This document shows positions 30,190 to 39,366 of a stretch of DNA of 47,361 nt, in pieces. The notes beneath the pieces are model-generated. The model did not search any database, was not told the DNA's origin, and saw only the letters and a program-made list of their open reading frames with translations. The DNA lies in assembly GCA_951801655.1 (NCBI GenBank), contig CATONV010000012.1, forward strand, positions 1 through 47,361, written 5' to 3'. Positions within the stretch are counted from its first letter, which is position 1, and every line of letters begins with the position of its first letter. This stretch comes from an uncultured Oscillospiraceae bacterium (GTDB taxonomy: Bacteria; Bacillota; Clostridia; Oscillospirales; Oscillospiraceae). Position numbers and translations under genes: made by a program.

Positions 30190-31089
30190 ATGGTCATTGC
30201 CAGCTTTCCTGAGCTGAAGGCCCGGCTGCGCGACCTCCCGCCGAAGACGGCGGTGGTGGCGGCGGCCCACGACGAGCACACCCTTCAGGCGGTCTTTGCC
30301 GCCCGGCGGGACGGCTTGATCCAGCCTGTCCTGGTGGGACACAAGGCGGAAATTCTCTCCATTGCCCGGGATTTGAAAGAACCTCTGTCCCCCGACCAGG
30401 TGGTGGACGCGGCTGACGACGTCCGGTGCGCTGAAGACTCCGTGGCTTTGATCCGCTCCGGAGGGGGAGACATTCTCATCAAGGGCCTTCTCCAGACGGG
30501 GACGCTGCTTAAGGCTGTAGTCAGCCGGGAGACAGGCATCCGAGCCGGTGGAGTGATGTCCCACGTGGCCATTCTGGATGTGCCCAGCTACCACAAGCTG
30601 CTCTACGTCACCGACGGCGGCATGGTGGTGGCCCCCGACCTGGAACAAAAGCGGCATATTTTGAAAAACGCCTTGGACTTTTGCCGTTTTCTGGGCTACG
30701 ACTGTCCCAAGGCGGCCGCCCTGTGCGCCGTGGAGACAGTCAGCCCCGCCATGCCTGAGACGGCGGACGCCGCCTCTCTGAAGGCGGAGGGGGAGAGGGG
30801 GGACTTCGGCCCCTGTGCGGTGGAGGGCCCCATCGCCCTGGACCTGGCCACCGACGCCGAGGCAGCCCGGGTAAAGGGCTACCACAGCCCGGTGGCCGGA
30901 GACGCCGACATCCTGCTGGCCCCCTCCATTGCGGCGGGCAACCTGCTGGGCAAATCACTCTACGGCCTGGCTGGGGGCGAGATGGCTGGGGTAGTCCTGG
31001 GCGCCAAAGTTCCCATTACGGTCAATTCCCGAGGGGCCACGGCGGAGGAGAAATACTGGTCCATCCTGATCTGCGCGGCGATGAAATAG
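30190..31089 (+). CDS. ptb: Phosphate butyryltransferase
   Basis: The 299-aa enzyme converts butyryl-CoA and phosphate to butyryl-phosphate and CoA. The phosphate acetyl/butyryltransferase family pattern is clear: KGLLQTGTLLKAVV, SHVAILDVPSYHKLLYVTDGG, a VEGPIALDLATD segment and DADILLAPSIAAGNLLGKSL near the C-terminus. Length fits Ptb (about 300 aa) rather than Pta. The start ATG at 30190 follows AAGAGG; the in-frame ATG at 30145 lacks a ribosome site. The butyrate kinase gene follows at 96 bases, giving the Ptb-Buk route to butyrate with ATP formation. Branched acyl-CoAs are possible alternative substrates. Confidence 0.93.
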   Translation: MVIASFPELKARLRDLPPKTAVVAAAHDEHTLQAVFAARRDGLIQPVLVGHKAEILSIARDLKEPLSPDQVVDAADDVRCAEDSVALIRSGGGDILIKGLLQTGTLLKAVVSRETGIRAGGVMSHVAILDVPSYHKLLYVTDGGMVVAPDLEQKRHILKNALDFCRFLGYDCPKAAALCAVETVSPAMPETADAASLKAEGERGDFGPCAVEGPIALDLATDAEAARVKGYHSPVAGDADILLAPSIAAGNLLGKSLYGLAGGEMAGVVLGAKVPITVNSRGATAEEKYWSILICAAMK

Positions 31090-31185
31090 GGGGCGGCCTC
31101 AGCGCCACCCCGGCCCCATCCACTGCTTTCCGCTGGGCGGCACAGAGACCGCCCCCTGCCGGAAATGGAAAAATGGAGGTTACCC

Positions 31186-32277
31186 ATGTCTTTTGATATC
31201 CTTGTACTGAACCCCGGCTCCACCAGCACCAAGGCGGCGGTGTACCGGGATGAGACTCCCCTGATGTCTCGGAGTATGGTCCACACAAACCCGGATCTGG
31301 CACCCTATCCCGCCCTCAACGATCAGCTGGACTACCGGGTAGGCATGGTGCGCAGCTGGCTGGCGCTGGAGGGTTACGACCTGGCCCGGCTGTCCGCAGT
31401 TGTGGGACGGGGAGGTATCATCCCCAATATTGTCTCCGGAGGCTACGCGGCAGACGACGCCCTGGCCGACTGCCTTCTCCACCACACCGTCTTTGACCAC
31501 GCGTCCAACCTGGGGGGGCTGATGGCCCGGGAGTTTGCCACCCCCCTGGGCATCCCCGCCTACATCTACGACGCCGTCACCAGCGACGAGCTTCTCCCCG
31601 AGGCCCGGGTCACCGGCTTTAAGGAGGTCACCCGCACCAGCTTCTGTCACGTACTCAACGCCCGGGCCACCGGCCACAAGTATGCCCAGGCCATGGGCCG
31701 GAAGTATCAGGACATGAATCTTGTGGTGGCCCATCTGGGAGGCGGCATCTCGGTGTCCGCTCACAGCTTCGGGCGGATCATTGACTCGGTGTCTGACGAC
31801 GCCGGCCCCTTCTCCCCCGACCGGGGAGGAAGCCTGAATATGCTCTATGTGCTGGATATGTGCTACTCCGGTAAATACACCAAGGCGGAGATGATGAAAA
31901 AGCTCCGGGGCGAGGGGGGCATGTCCGCCCTGCTGGGCACCCACGACTGCCAGGAGGTGGAACGGCGCATCGCCCAGGGGGACGAGTGGGCCGCCCTGGT
32001 CTACCAGGCCCAGGCCCTTCAGATTGCCAAGGGCATCGGCACCATGCTGGCCTGTTTTACCGGTCTGATCGACGCAGTGATTCTCACCGGCGGACTGGCT
32101 AACTCCAAAATGCTCACCGGAAAGGTGATCGATTACCTGCACAACCTGTGCCGGGTGGTGGTCATCCCCGGAGAAAACGAGATGGAGGCGCTGGCCTTGG
32201 GCGGGCTGCGCCTCCTCCGGGGAGAGGAGGAGGTCCACCAGTTTCACCCGGTATGTTCTATGACGCAGGGGCGCTAA
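31186..32277 (+). CDS. buk: Butyrate kinase
   Basis: The 363-aa enzyme transfers phosphate from butyryl-phosphate to ADP. ASKHA-fold markers are the N-terminal phosphate loop LNPGSTSTKAAVY, NARATGHKYA, VVAHLGGGISVSAHSFG and the C-terminal LTGGLANSKML. Length matches butyrate kinases. The ATG at 31186 follows AATGGAGG. With ptb it forms the terminal energy-conserving step of butyrate fermentation, a useful marker of the organism's lifestyle. No terminator is obvious before the release factor 3 promoter. Confidence 0.95.
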   Translation: MSFDILVLNPGSTSTKAAVYRDETPLMSRSMVHTNPDLAPYPALNDQLDYRVGMVRSWLALEGYDLARLSAVVGRGGIIPNIVSGGYAADDALADCLLHHTVFDHASNLGGLMAREFATPLGIPAYIYDAVTSDELLPEARVTGFKEVTRTSFCHVLNARATGHKYAQAMGRKYQDMNLVVAHLGGGISVSAHSFGRIIDSVSDDAGPFSPDRGGSLNMLYVLDMCYSGKYTKAEMMKKLRGEGGMSALLGTHDCQEVERRIAQGDEWAALVYQAQALQIAKGIGTMLACFTGLIDAVILTGGLANSKMLTGKVIDYLHNLCRVVVIPGENEMEALALGGLRLLRGEEEVHQFHPVCSMTQGR

Positions 32278-32321
32278 AAAACACCCGTCTCCTCATTTCA
32301 TTGGCACGTCTGAATTTCCTC

Positions 32322-32350
32322 TTGCCACCTCCGCCGTCTTATGGTAAAAT
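32322..32350 (+). promoter_or_regulatory. prfC promoter
   Basis: TTGCCA at 32322-32327, 17 bp and TAAAAT at 32345-32350, 41 bases before the TTG start. Confidence 0.6.
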
Positions 32351-32391
32351 AATCTGCCAAATATGAAATATATGTGAGGGAGTGGACCCTT

Positions 32392-33999
32392 TTGTCAAAA
32401 TATGAAGCTGAAATCAAGCGCCGGCGCACCTTTGCCATCATCTCCCATCCGGACGCGGGCAAAACGACCCTGACGGAGAAGTTCCTCCTCTACGGCGGGG
32501 CCATCGCCCAGGCGGGACAGGTAAAGGGAAAGAAGAATACCCGGGCGGCCACCTCTGACTGGATGGAGATTGAGAAGCAGCGTGGAATTTCGGTTACCTC
32601 CTCGGTAATGCAGTTTCAGTACGAGGGCTTCTGCATCAACATTCTGGACACCCCCGGCCACCAGGACTTCTCCGAGGACACCTACCGCACCCTGATGGCG
32701 GCGGACAGCGCGGTGATGGTCATCGACGGGGCCAAGGGCGTGGAGGCCCAGACCCGGAAGCTGTTCAAGGTGTGCGCCATGCGGGACATCCCCATCTTCA
32801 CCTTCATCAACAAGATGGACCGGGAGGCCCGGGACCCCTTTGAGCTGTGTGAGGAGCTGGAGCACGAGTTAGGGCTGGACACCTACGCCATGAACTGGCC
32901 CATCGGCTGCGGCAAGCAGTTCATGGGAGTATACGACCGGCACAACCGAAAGGTGATCCACTTCACCTCCAACACCAACGCCAAGGCGGCCACCGCCACT
33001 CAGATCGAGCCCGACGACCCTGCCCTGGCCGATCTCATCGGCCAGGGCAAGCGGGATCAGTTGGTGGACGAGATCGAGCTGCTGGACGGGGCCTCCTGCG
33101 ACTTCGACCTGGATCGGGTGCGCCACGGCAAGCTGTCGCCGGTGTTTTTCGGTTCCGCCCTGACCAACTTCGGCGTGGAACCCTTTTTGGAGGAGTTTCT
33201 CCGTATGACCACCGCCCCCCTGGCCCGGAAAGCCGGAGATGAGGTGATCGATGCCTTTGACGACGACTTCTCCGCCTTCGTCTTCAAGATTCAGGCCAAC
33301 ATGAACAAGGCCCACCGGGACCGCATCGCCTTTATGCGGGTGGTGTCGGGGAAATTTGAGGCAGACAAGGAGGTCTACCACCTCCAGGGAAACAAGAAAA
33401 TTCGCCTGTCCCGTCCTCAGCAGCTGATGGCCGCCGAGAGAGAGATCATCGAAGAGGCCTACGCCGGCGACATCATCGGCGTGTTTGACCCAGGCGTCTT
33501 CTCCATTGGCGACACCCTGTGCGCCCCGGGGAAAAAGTTTGCCTTCGACCCCATCCCCACCTTCGCCCCGGAGCACTTTGAGCGCATCCGCTCCATGGAC
33601 ACCATGAAGCGCAAGCAGTTTTTAAAGGGCGTGGAGCAGATCGCTCAGGAGGGCGCCATTCAAATCTTTAAAACCCCCTACTCCGGCATGGAGGAGGTCA
33701 TTGTAGGCGTGGTGGGTACCCTGCAATTCGACGTACTGGAGTACCGCCTGCTCTCGGAGTACAACGTGGAGCTGTACAAGGAGGGCCTGCCCTTCGAGTA
33801 TCTGCGGTGGATTGTCAAGGAGGACGAGGAGGCCCCGCCCCTGAAGGAGGAGGACCTGCTGCTGCCCAACGACGCCAAGCTGGTGGAGGACTACAAGGGC
33901 AATCAGCTGCTGCTGTTCGCCTCCCGGTGGTCCATTCAGTGGGTCACCGATAGGAACAAGGGTCTGAAGCTGGCCGAGTTCGGGGGAGAGAAATTTTAA
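32392..33999 (+). CDS. prfC: Peptide chain release factor 3
   Basis: The 535-aa GTPase recycles release factors 1 and 2 after termination on the ribosome. It has the P-loop SHPDAGKTTLTEK near residue 19, switch II DTPGHQDFSED, and the guanine motif NKMDREARDPFEL that is typical of RF3 among translational GTPases. The most likely start is TTG at 32392 (MSKYEAEIKRRRTFAII), preceded by GAGGGAG; an upstream GTG at 32374 would extend it by six residues that overlap that ribosome site. It is followed by a bidirectional terminator shared with the ferredoxin gene. Confidence 0.94.
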   Translation: MSKYEAEIKRRRTFAIISHPDAGKTTLTEKFLLYGGAIAQAGQVKGKKNTRAATSDWMEIEKQRGISVTSSVMQFQYEGFCINILDTPGHQDFSEDTYRTLMAADSAVMVIDGAKGVEAQTRKLFKVCAMRDIPIFTFINKMDREARDPFELCEELEHELGLDTYAMNWPIGCGKQFMGVYDRHNRKVIHFTSNTNAKAATATQIEPDDPALADLIGQGKRDQLVDEIELLDGASCDFDLDRVRHGKLSPVFFGSALTNFGVEPFLEEFLRMTTAPLARKAGDEVIDAFDDDFSAFVFKIQANMNKAHRDRIAFMRVVSGKFEADKEVYHLQGNKKIRLSRPQQLMAAEREIIEEAYAGDIIGVFDPGVFSIGDTLCAPGKKFAFDPIPTFAPEHFERIRSMDTMKRKQFLKGVEQIAQEGAIQIFKTPYSGMEEVIVGVVGTLQFDVLEYRLLSEYNVELYKEGLPFEYLRWIVKEDEEAPPLKEEDLLLPNDAKLVEDYKGNQLLLFASRWSIQWVTDRNKGLKLAEFGGEKF

Positions 34000-34003
34000 G
34001 CAT

Positions 34004-34035
34004 AAAAAAACCTCGCCAAGTGGCGAGGTTTTTTT
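34004..34035. terminator. Bidirectional terminator between prfC and the ferredoxin gene
   Basis: AAAAAACCTCGCC and GGCGAGGTTTTTT pair around AAGT, giving U-runs on both strands. It serves prfC rightwards and the ferredoxin leftwards. Confidence 0.92.
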
Positions 34036-34037
34036 GA

Positions 34038-34208
34038 TCAGCCCTGGGAAATCGCGCCCATGGGGCAGGTACCAGCGCAGGAGCCGCAGTCGATGCAGGC
34101 GCCGGCGTCGATGACGTACTGAGAGTCGCCCTGGGCGATCGCGCCCACAGGGCAGCCATCAGCGCAGGAACCGCAGCTGATGCAAGCGTCACTGATAACA
34201 TAGGCCAT
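34038..34208 (-). CDS. 2x[4Fe-4S] ferredoxin
   Basis: The 56-aa protein is a clostridial-type ferredoxin with two CxxCxxCxxxC(P) motifs: CISCGSCADGCPVGAI and CIDCGSCAGTCPMGAI. All eight ligands are present. It carries low-potential electrons in the cytoplasm, e.g. for hydrogenases, pyruvate:ferredoxin oxidoreductase or the dehydratase activases. The ATG at 34208 follows GGAGGTGTACATATC; the frame extends upstream to 34268 without a ribosome site. It is a single gene with its own promoter. Confidence 0.96.
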   Translation of the reverse strand: MAYVISDACISCGSCADGCPVGAIAQGDSQYVIDAGACIDCGSCAGTCPMGAISQG

Positions 34209-34240
34209 GATATGTACACCTCCATTAAAATGGTATCCCC

Positions 34241-34268
34241 ATTCTACCACAAATTTTAAAAAATGCAA
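34241..34268 (-). promoter_or_regulatory. Ferredoxin promoter
   Basis: On the minus strand TTGCAT (34268-34263), a 16-bp T-rich spacer and TAGAAT (34246-34241). Confidence 0.6.
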
Positions 34269-34269
34269 T

Positions 34270-34349
34270 GCTAAATTTTTGGAGAGAGTCGGAATTTATT
34301 TCGCCGCCGGAGTCGAAAACATCATTTGGGAGGTCTGGCTAAATTTTTG
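34270..34349 (+). repeat. Direct repeat GCTAAATTTTTG between ferredoxin and clpC
   Basis: The 12-mer occurs at 34270-34281 and 34338-34349, 68 bp apart, in the divergent intergenic region. No regulator is known for it; chance in AT-rich sequence is possible. Confidence 0.35.
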
Positions 34350-34396
34350 AAAAACCGGGCATGATGGAAGAAGACTTCATACCGAGGTGATTTTAC

Positions 34397-36826
34397 ATGG
34401 CAGACAGCCAATTCACATCCACCGCCCTGGGCGCCATCCGTCTGGCCCAGCAGAACGCGGCCAAACTGGGCCACAGCTATGTGGGCAGTGAACATCTGCT
34501 GCTGGGGCTGGCCGGTCAGGAGTTCAGTCCCGCCGCCATGGCGCTGCGCCGGGCGGGGGCGGACAGCAAGGCGCTGCGCGCCGCCATCACCCAGCGGGTG
34601 GGCACAGGGGTGCCGGCCCAGTCCAGCTTTCAGGGCCTGACCCCCAACTGCTGCCTGGCCATTCAGGGGGCGGTGGAGGAGAGCCGTCGTCTGGGCCAGG
34701 CCGCGGTAAACTCTGAGCACCTGCTGCTGGGACTGCTGCGCACCAAGGGCAACGGGGCCTCCCGCCTGCTGGCCCACTGCGGCGTGGAGGCCGAGGGGCT
34801 GTACCGGACGGTTTCCGCCTCTCTGGGCGGAGAGGAGACGCCGATTCCCAAGTCCCGCCCCCGGGAACCGGAGTCCCGCCCCAGCGGTGACACCCGCCAG
34901 CTGGACCAGTGCGCCCGGGACTTGACCCGCATGGCCGCCGAGGGCAGGCTGGACCCCATGATCGGCCGGAAAGAGGAACTGGGGCGAGTCATCCAGATCC
35001 TGTCCCGCCGTACCAAGAACAACCCGGCCCTCATCGGCGAGCCCGGGGTGGGCAAAACGGCCGTGGTGGAAGGGCTGGCCGCCGCCATTGCCGACGGCAC
35101 CGCCCCCCAGCATCTGACGGGCAAGCGGGTATACGCCCTGGACCTGTCCGCCATGGTGGCGGGCACCAAGTACCGGGGTGAGTTTGAGGAAAAGCTGAAG
35201 CATGTCCTCAATGAGGTCCGTCGGGCAGGGAACATCATTTTGTTTATCGATGAGCTGCACACCATTGTGGGTGCGGGCAGCGCCGAGGGGGCCATCGACG
35301 CTGCCAACATCCTCAAGCCCGCCCTCAGCCGGGGGGAGCTCCAGGTCATCGGGGCCACCACCATCGACGAATATCGGAAATATATTGAGAAGGACGCCGC
35401 CCTGGAGAGGCGCTTCCAGCCCATTACCGTGAAGGAGCCCACCCGGGGGGAGACACTGGAAATTCTCCAGGGTCTCCGGGGCCGGTATGAGGCCCACCAC
35501 CACCTGATTATATCCGACAGCGCCCTGGAGGCGGCGGTGGATCTGTCCTGCCGCTACCTGCCCCAGCGGTTCCTGCCCGACAAGGCCATCGACCTGGTGG
35601 ACGAGGCGGCGGCCCAGGCCCGGCTGTCGGGCAAGGCCCTGCCTCCGGAGCTCCAGCGCCTAGAGGGCCGGGTGGCCCAGGCTGGACGTCAGCTCAGCGA
35701 CGCGGTACGCCGCCAGGACTTTGAACAGGCCGCCATCCTGCGCAATGTGGAAAGGGACTTCCGCCGGGAACTGGAGGGAGAGAGGCAGAAGTGGCAGTCG
35801 GGCCAAGGGCAATTTGCCGTGGAATCCCACCACATTCAATCGGTTCTCTCTCAGTGGACGGGGGTGCCCGTCCAGGACCCGGACGAGGCGGATAAAAAGG
35901 CCCTGGCTGGCCTGGACCAGAGTCTGCGCCGGCACATCCTGGGCCAGGACAGGGCGGTGGAAACGGTGGTCCGCGCCATCCGTCGGGGCCGCCTGGGGCT
36001 GAAGGACCCCCGCCGGCCGGTGGGCTGTTTTTTGCTGCTGGGGCCCAGCGGCGTGGGCAAGACTCAACTGTGCCGCTCTCTGGCCGCCGCCCTCTTCGGC
36101 AGCGAGGAGGCCCTACTGCGTTTTGACATGTCCGAGTATATGGAGGGGCACACTGTCTCCCGTCTCATCGGTTCCCCTCCGGGCTACGTGGGTCACGAGG
36201 AGGGAGGCCAGCTCACCGAGAGGGTGCGCCGCCACCCCTGGTCGGTGGTGCTGCTGGACGAGCTGGAGAAGGCCCATCACGACATCTGGTCTCTCCTCCT
36301 CCAGGTAATGGAGGAGGGCGTCCTCACCGACGCCCAGGGGCGGAAGACCGACTTTCGCAACACTGTACTGGTGATGACCTCCAACCTGGGGGCTCAGCGG
36401 TTTGCCAAGGGCAAACGGCTGGGCTTCAACGCCGGGGGCGAGGCGGAGAGAGAAGAACTGGAGAAGGCGGTTCTCTCCGATGCCGGAAACACCTTCGCCC
36501 CGGAGTTTCTCAACCGGCTGGACGCCACCCTGGTTTTCCACCCCCTGGACGAGAGGACGCTGCACGCCATCACCCGGCAGCTGCTGTCCGAGACCCGAAA
36601 GCGGCTGGACAAGCTGGGTATCGCCATGGCGGTGGAGGAGGAGGCCGTTTCCCTGCTGGCCGACCAGGGAAGCAGCCGGGAGTACGGCGCCCGGCCCCTG
36701 CGCCGGGCCATCGCCTCTCTGGTGGAGGACCCCGCCGCCGACCTGATGCTCTCCGGCCGGTTGAAAAAGGGGGATACCCTGTGCGTAGCCGCTCAGGGGG
36801 ATGAGGTGAAGGTGAGATTGGTGTAA
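34397..36826 (+). CDS. clpC: ClpC-type AAA+ protease-associated ATPase
   Basis: The 809-aa unfoldase has two Clp N repeats (residues 1-145), a first AAA+ module with Walker A GEPGVGKT at 214-221 and Walker B LFIDELHT, and a UVR-like middle segment ([20 protein letters not shown]). A second AAA+ module has Walker A GPSGVGKT at about 549-556 and [14 protein letters not shown], followed by the C-terminal D2 domain. Length and UVR segment fit ClpC rather than ClpB. ClpC delivers adaptor-bound or damaged proteins to ClpP. The usual ctsR-mcsA-mcsB partners are not next to it, so it is a stand-alone gene here. Confidence 0.9.
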   Translation: MADSQFTSTALGAIRLAQQNAAKLGHSYVGSEHLLLGLAGQEFSPAAMALRRAGADSKALRAAITQRVGTGVPAQSSFQGLTPNCCLAIQGAVEESRRLGQAAVNSEHLLLGLLRTKGNGASRLLAHCGVEAEGLYRTVSASLGGEETPIPKSRPREPESRPSGDTRQLDQCARDLTRMAAEGRLDPMIGRKEELGRVIQILSRRTKNNPALIGEPGVGKTAVVEGLAAAIADGTAPQHLTGKRVYALDLSAMVAGTKYRGEFEEKLKHVLNEVRRAGNIILFIDELHTIVGAGSAEGAIDAANILKPALSRGELQVIGATTIDEYRKYIEKDAALERRFQPITVKEPTRGETLEILQGLRGRYEAHHHLIISDSALEAAVDLSCRYLPQRFLPDKAIDLVDEAAAQARLSGKALPPELQRLEGRVAQAGRQLSDAVRRQDFEQAAILRNVERDFRRELEGERQKWQSGQGQFAVESHHIQSVLSQWTGVPVQDPDEADKKALAGLDQSLRRHILGQDRAVETVVRAIRRGRLGLKDPRRPVGCFLLLGPSGVGKTQLCRSLAAALFGSEEALLRFDMSEYMEGHTVSRLIGSPPGYVGHEEGGQLTERVRRHPWSVVLLDELEKAHHDIWSLLLQVMEEGVLTDAQGRKTDFRNTVLVMTSNLGAQRFAKGKRLGFNAGGEAEREELEKAVLSDAGNTFAPEFLNRLDATLVFHPLDERTLHAITRQLLSETRKRLDKLGIAMAVEEEAVSLLADQGSSREYGARPLRRAIASLVEDPAADLMLSGRLKKGDTLCVAAQGDEVKVRLV

Positions 36827-36831
36827 AAGAC

Positions 36832-36864
36832 CGGGGGCCGTCCAAGTTGGACGGCCCCCGTTTT
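36832..36864 (+). terminator. clpC terminator
   Basis: CGGGGGCCGTCC and GGACGGCCCCCG pair perfectly around AAGTT and are followed by TTTTA, six bases after the clpC stop. Confidence 0.9.
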
Positions 36865-36885
36865 ACTGGAATCTGTACGCTGTGG

Positions 36886-37254
36886 TTATGATGTCTGTAT
36901 CAGCTTTTGTATGGCCTCCTCTTTGGTGGCCACAAAAAAGAAGTTTTTTCCTTGGTTAGACTCGTAAATAAAATCCTTCAGCGGCTTGCTGGTGTAGCGG
37001 GAGAAGTCGCCGTAGATGGCAGCCCGCACATGGTAGTTGACAAACTTTTGCAGGATTTCTCCGGCCACGCCGGTGCTGAGGATAAAGAAGTCCTCGCAGA
37101 TCAGTTCTTTATCCAGCACCAGATTGGTCGCGCCGGTCTCATATTTCACCGTCATCGCCAGGTCCAGGGCGGACTGTGTGTCAACAATTACCTTCCCGTC
37201 GCTGGAAACGACCGCAATATCTTCTCCGTTTTGTTTGATCAGTTCGATATTCAT
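36886..37254 (-). CDS. DUF4180 protein
   Basis: The 122-aa protein fits the DUF4180 pattern: an SSDGKVIVDTQSALDLAMTV segment, then ICEDFFILSTGVAGEILQKF, YGDFSRYTSKPLKDFIYESN and a final FFVATKEEAIQKL. It is a small cytoplasmic alpha/beta protein of unknown role; related sequences are widespread in Firmicutes as solitary genes. The ATG at 37254 follows AGGAGGATACT, and a good promoter lies upstream. No operon partner. Confidence 0.85.
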   Translation of the reverse strand: MNIELIKQNGEDIAVVSSDGKVIVDTQSALDLAMTVKYETGATNLVLDKELICEDFFILSTGVAGEILQKFVNYHVRAAIYGDFSRYTSKPLKDFIYESNQGKNFFFVATKEEAIQKLIQTS

Positions 37255-37303
37255 AGTATCCTCCTAAAACCAGATTTGCAGTACAAATTCCAGCCGAGGA
37301 GAG

Positions 37304-37332
37304 ATGTTAACACAAAACAGACAGTTTGTCAA
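37304..37332 (-). promoter_or_regulatory. DUF4180 gene promoter
   Basis: On the minus strand consensus TTGACA (37332-37327), 17 bp and TAACAT (37309-37304). Confidence 0.65.
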
Positions 37333-37366
37333 ACGTCCGGGGACAGACACTGTGCGGAAAAGAGAA

Positions 37367-37882
37367 TTACGCGAAGAGATCAACCTCAATGCCCAGCTCC
37401 TCCAGGTGGTCCACCAGCTCGTCGGGAGGCGTGTGGTACATGTTAAAGGTGATTGTTTTCAGGTTGGGAAACTGCTTCAGCTCCCGGTCACTGATGGCCA
37501 CGATGTCGAAGTCGGCGCCATCGTCAAAGTAGTCCTCAAAGTCCAGCCACTGGGGGTTGATATGGTAATACACATCCAGCTCCTCGCCCACGTAGAGCCC
37601 GGTCACCTTGTCCGCCAGGGAAAGGGGGATGTTCAGCGACTCAAAAAAGTGATTTCCCTGTTCAATATAGGGAATCAGCCGGTCGATGGAGACGCGCTCA
37701 GAGACGTTGGACACATCTCCATAGGTCTCAAAATACTGGTCTCCGCCGTAGTACTTGTCCCCCAGCAGGCCGGACTCGTACATCAGCTGCTGGATGACGG
37801 CCAGCTTAAAGGGGTAATTGTCAAAGACCAGAAAAGACTCGTCGGGCATCGTATTCTGTTTTGATTGGTTCCACATTTCCAT
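37367..37882 (-). CDS. 171-aa acidic protein, unknown function, last gene of the dehydratase operon
   Basis: The protein is very acidic and Tyr/Asp-rich (e.g. DYFDDGADFDIVAISDREL around 117-135), without Cys clusters, membrane segments or a signal peptide. The N-terminal half has a probable helical region (FKLAVIQQLMYESGLL) and the C-terminus ends LVDHLEELGIEVDLFA. It starts 19 bases after the dehydratase-like subunit, so it is probably co-transcribed with it. I do not recognise the family. Confidence 0.7.
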   Translation of the reverse strand: MEMWNQSKQNTMPDESFLVFDNYPFKLAVIQQLMYESGLLGDKYYGGDQYFETYGDVSNVSERVSIDRLIPYIEQGNHFFESLNIPLSLADKVTGLYVGEELDVYYHINPQWLDFEDYFDDGADFDIVAISDRELKQFPNLKTITFNMYHTPPDELVDHLEELGIEVDLFA

Positions 37883-37901
37883 CTGAATTACCTCTGCGGC
37901 A

Positions 37902-39239
37902 TTAAATATTTGCGTGGGCCAACTGGGGCTGACGTTCCGCCCGAGGCGTCTCTTCCCTGGGACGGACGGGCTGCTGTTGGGTGAGACCTCTGGCGTTGGC
38001 CAGCATCAGCTTGATGCGGTTCTCTTGGTTGATCCGGGTGGCGCCGGGGTCGTAGTCGATGGCCACCACGTTGCTGTAGGGATAGTCGTCCTTCAGCTTG
38101 CGGATCATCCCCTTGCCCACGATGTGGTTGGGCAAGCAGCCGAAGGGCTGGGTACACACGATGTTGTTGGTGCCCGAGTGGATCAGCTCCAGCATCTCGG
38201 CGGTGAGCAGCCAGCCCTCGCCCATCTTGTTGCCGTCCCCCAGGTAGCCCTGGACCAGCCTGTGCAAGTCCTGGAAGGTGCCCGGGGCGCGGAAGCGGCC
38301 CGACTGCTCCAGGGCCTCGATCATGTCCCGCTGACAGGCCTCAATGTACTTCATAAACAGGGAACAGCCGACTTTCTTGATCCACTTGCCCCCGTAGAGC
38401 TCCACATCGGCCACCCGGTTGTAGATCTTGAAAATGATGAAGTCGGTCAGGCCTGGGACCACCGGCTCCACCCCCTCGGACAGCAGGAATTTCTCCAGGT
38501 TGTTGTTGCCCAGAGGGGCAAATTTCACATAGATCTCCCCCACCACGCCCACGCGGATCTTGGGGTCTCCCTCCACGGGGATGGCGGCAAAGTCGGCGCA
38601 TATCTCATCAAAGTTGGCCCGCATCTGCTTGCGGCTCATGCCCCTGCCCGCCTGAAAACCGTCCACCAACCGCTGGGACCAGCAGTCGATCATGTTGTCG
38701 GCGGCCCCGGACTCCACTTCGTAGGGACGGACCTGGTTGGCCACGTTGACGATGATGTCGCCGTACATCATGGCGTACACCGCCTTGCGGATGAAGGGGA
38801 GAGTCAGAGAGAAACCGGGATTTTTCTCCAGTCCGGACAGGTTCACCGACACCACGGGGATATAGGCCATATCCGCCTTCTCCAAAGCTTTGCGCAGCAG
38901 GTGGATGTAGTTGCTGGCCCGGCAGCCGCCTCCGGTCTGGGTGATGAGCAATCCCACCCTGTGGGGATCGTAGCCCCCGTGCTTCACCGCGTCAATGAGC
39001 TGGCCGATGACCAGCAGGGCGGGGTAGCAGGTGTCGTTGTGGACGTACTTGAGGCCCTCGTCCACAATTCCCCGGTGGTTGGTGGTGAGCATGTCCACCT
39101 TGTAGCCCTCGCACTCCAGCAGTTTTTTCATCATGCCGAAGTGGACGGGCAGCATCTGGGGCATGAGGAGGGTGTACTCCTCCTTCATCTCCTTCGTGAA
39201 CAGCAGGCGTCCGGTGTTGTCATAGACCAGTTTTGCCAT
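37902..39239 (-). CDS. 2-hydroxyacyl-CoA dehydratase-like subunit (HgdB/DUF2229-system type)
   Basis: The 445-aa protein resembles the C-terminal part of the large activase-dehydratase fusion proteins of Clostridia: CYPALLVIGQLIDAV with HNDTCYPAL, TQTGGGCRASNYIHLLRKAL, and a C-terminal CTQPFGCLPNHIVGKGM with conserved Cys. These Cys groups probably hold Fe-S clusters. The true reaction of this sub-branch is not established; it need not act on 2-hydroxyacyl-CoA. The ATG at 39239 follows AAAGGAGTTCCCACC. It follows the activase gene after a 127-base gap that contains an inverted repeat. Confidence 0.8.
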   Translation of the reverse strand: MAKLVYDNTGRLLFTKEMKEEYTLLMPQMLPVHFGMMKKLLECEGYKVDMLTTNHRGIVDEGLKYVHNDTCYPALLVIGQLIDAVKHGGYDPHRVGLLITQTGGGCRASNYIHLLRKALEKADMAYIPVVSVNLSGLEKNPGFSLTLPFIRKAVYAMMYGDIIVNVANQVRPYEVESGAADNMIDCWSQRLVDGFQAGRGMSRKQMRANFDEICADFAAIPVEGDPKIRVGVVGEIYVKFAPLGNNNLEKFLLSEGVEPVVPGLTDFIIFKIYNRVADVELYGGKWIKKVGCSLFMKYIEACQRDMIEALEQSGRFRAPGTFQDLHRLVQGYLGDGNKMGEGWLLTAEMLELIHSGTNNIVCTQPFGCLPNHIVGKGMIRKLKDDYPYSNVVAIDYDPGATRINQENRIKLMLANARGLTQQQPVRPREETPRAERQPQLAHANI

Positions 39240-39277
39240 GGTGGGAACTCCTTTCATAGGTGTGCCGGTGGATGGTT

Positions 39278-39362
39278 TGTAGGGCGGGACGACTCGGCCC
39301 GCCGTTCGTTCAAGGGGTGTGCTATTGGGAAAGCGGCGCGCCGGGGTCGTCGCGCCCTACGC
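39278..39362. repeat. Imperfect inverted repeat (GTAGGGCG type) between the split dehydratase genes
   Basis: The left arm starts GTAGGGCGGGACGACTCGGC at 39279. The reverse complement of the right arm (from about 39360 back to 39333) reads GTAGGGCGCGACGACCCCGG. The arms match at about four of five positions around a 28-base loop. A shorter relative (TGTAGGGGCGGATA...) lies at 44443. It resembles a dispersed palindromic element or small non-autonomous insertion. Confidence 0.6.
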
Positions 39363-39366
39363 GCGT

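Noticed and set aside
34322-35503. Open frame of about 393 codons on the minus strand over clpC
   Set aside because: It is the complement of the first ClpC ATPase domain; all motifs are on the other strand.
39278-39362. Insertion sequence
   Set aside because: At about 85 bases it encodes no transposase and no target duplication was seen; at most it is a small dispersed palindrome or non-autonomous remnant.
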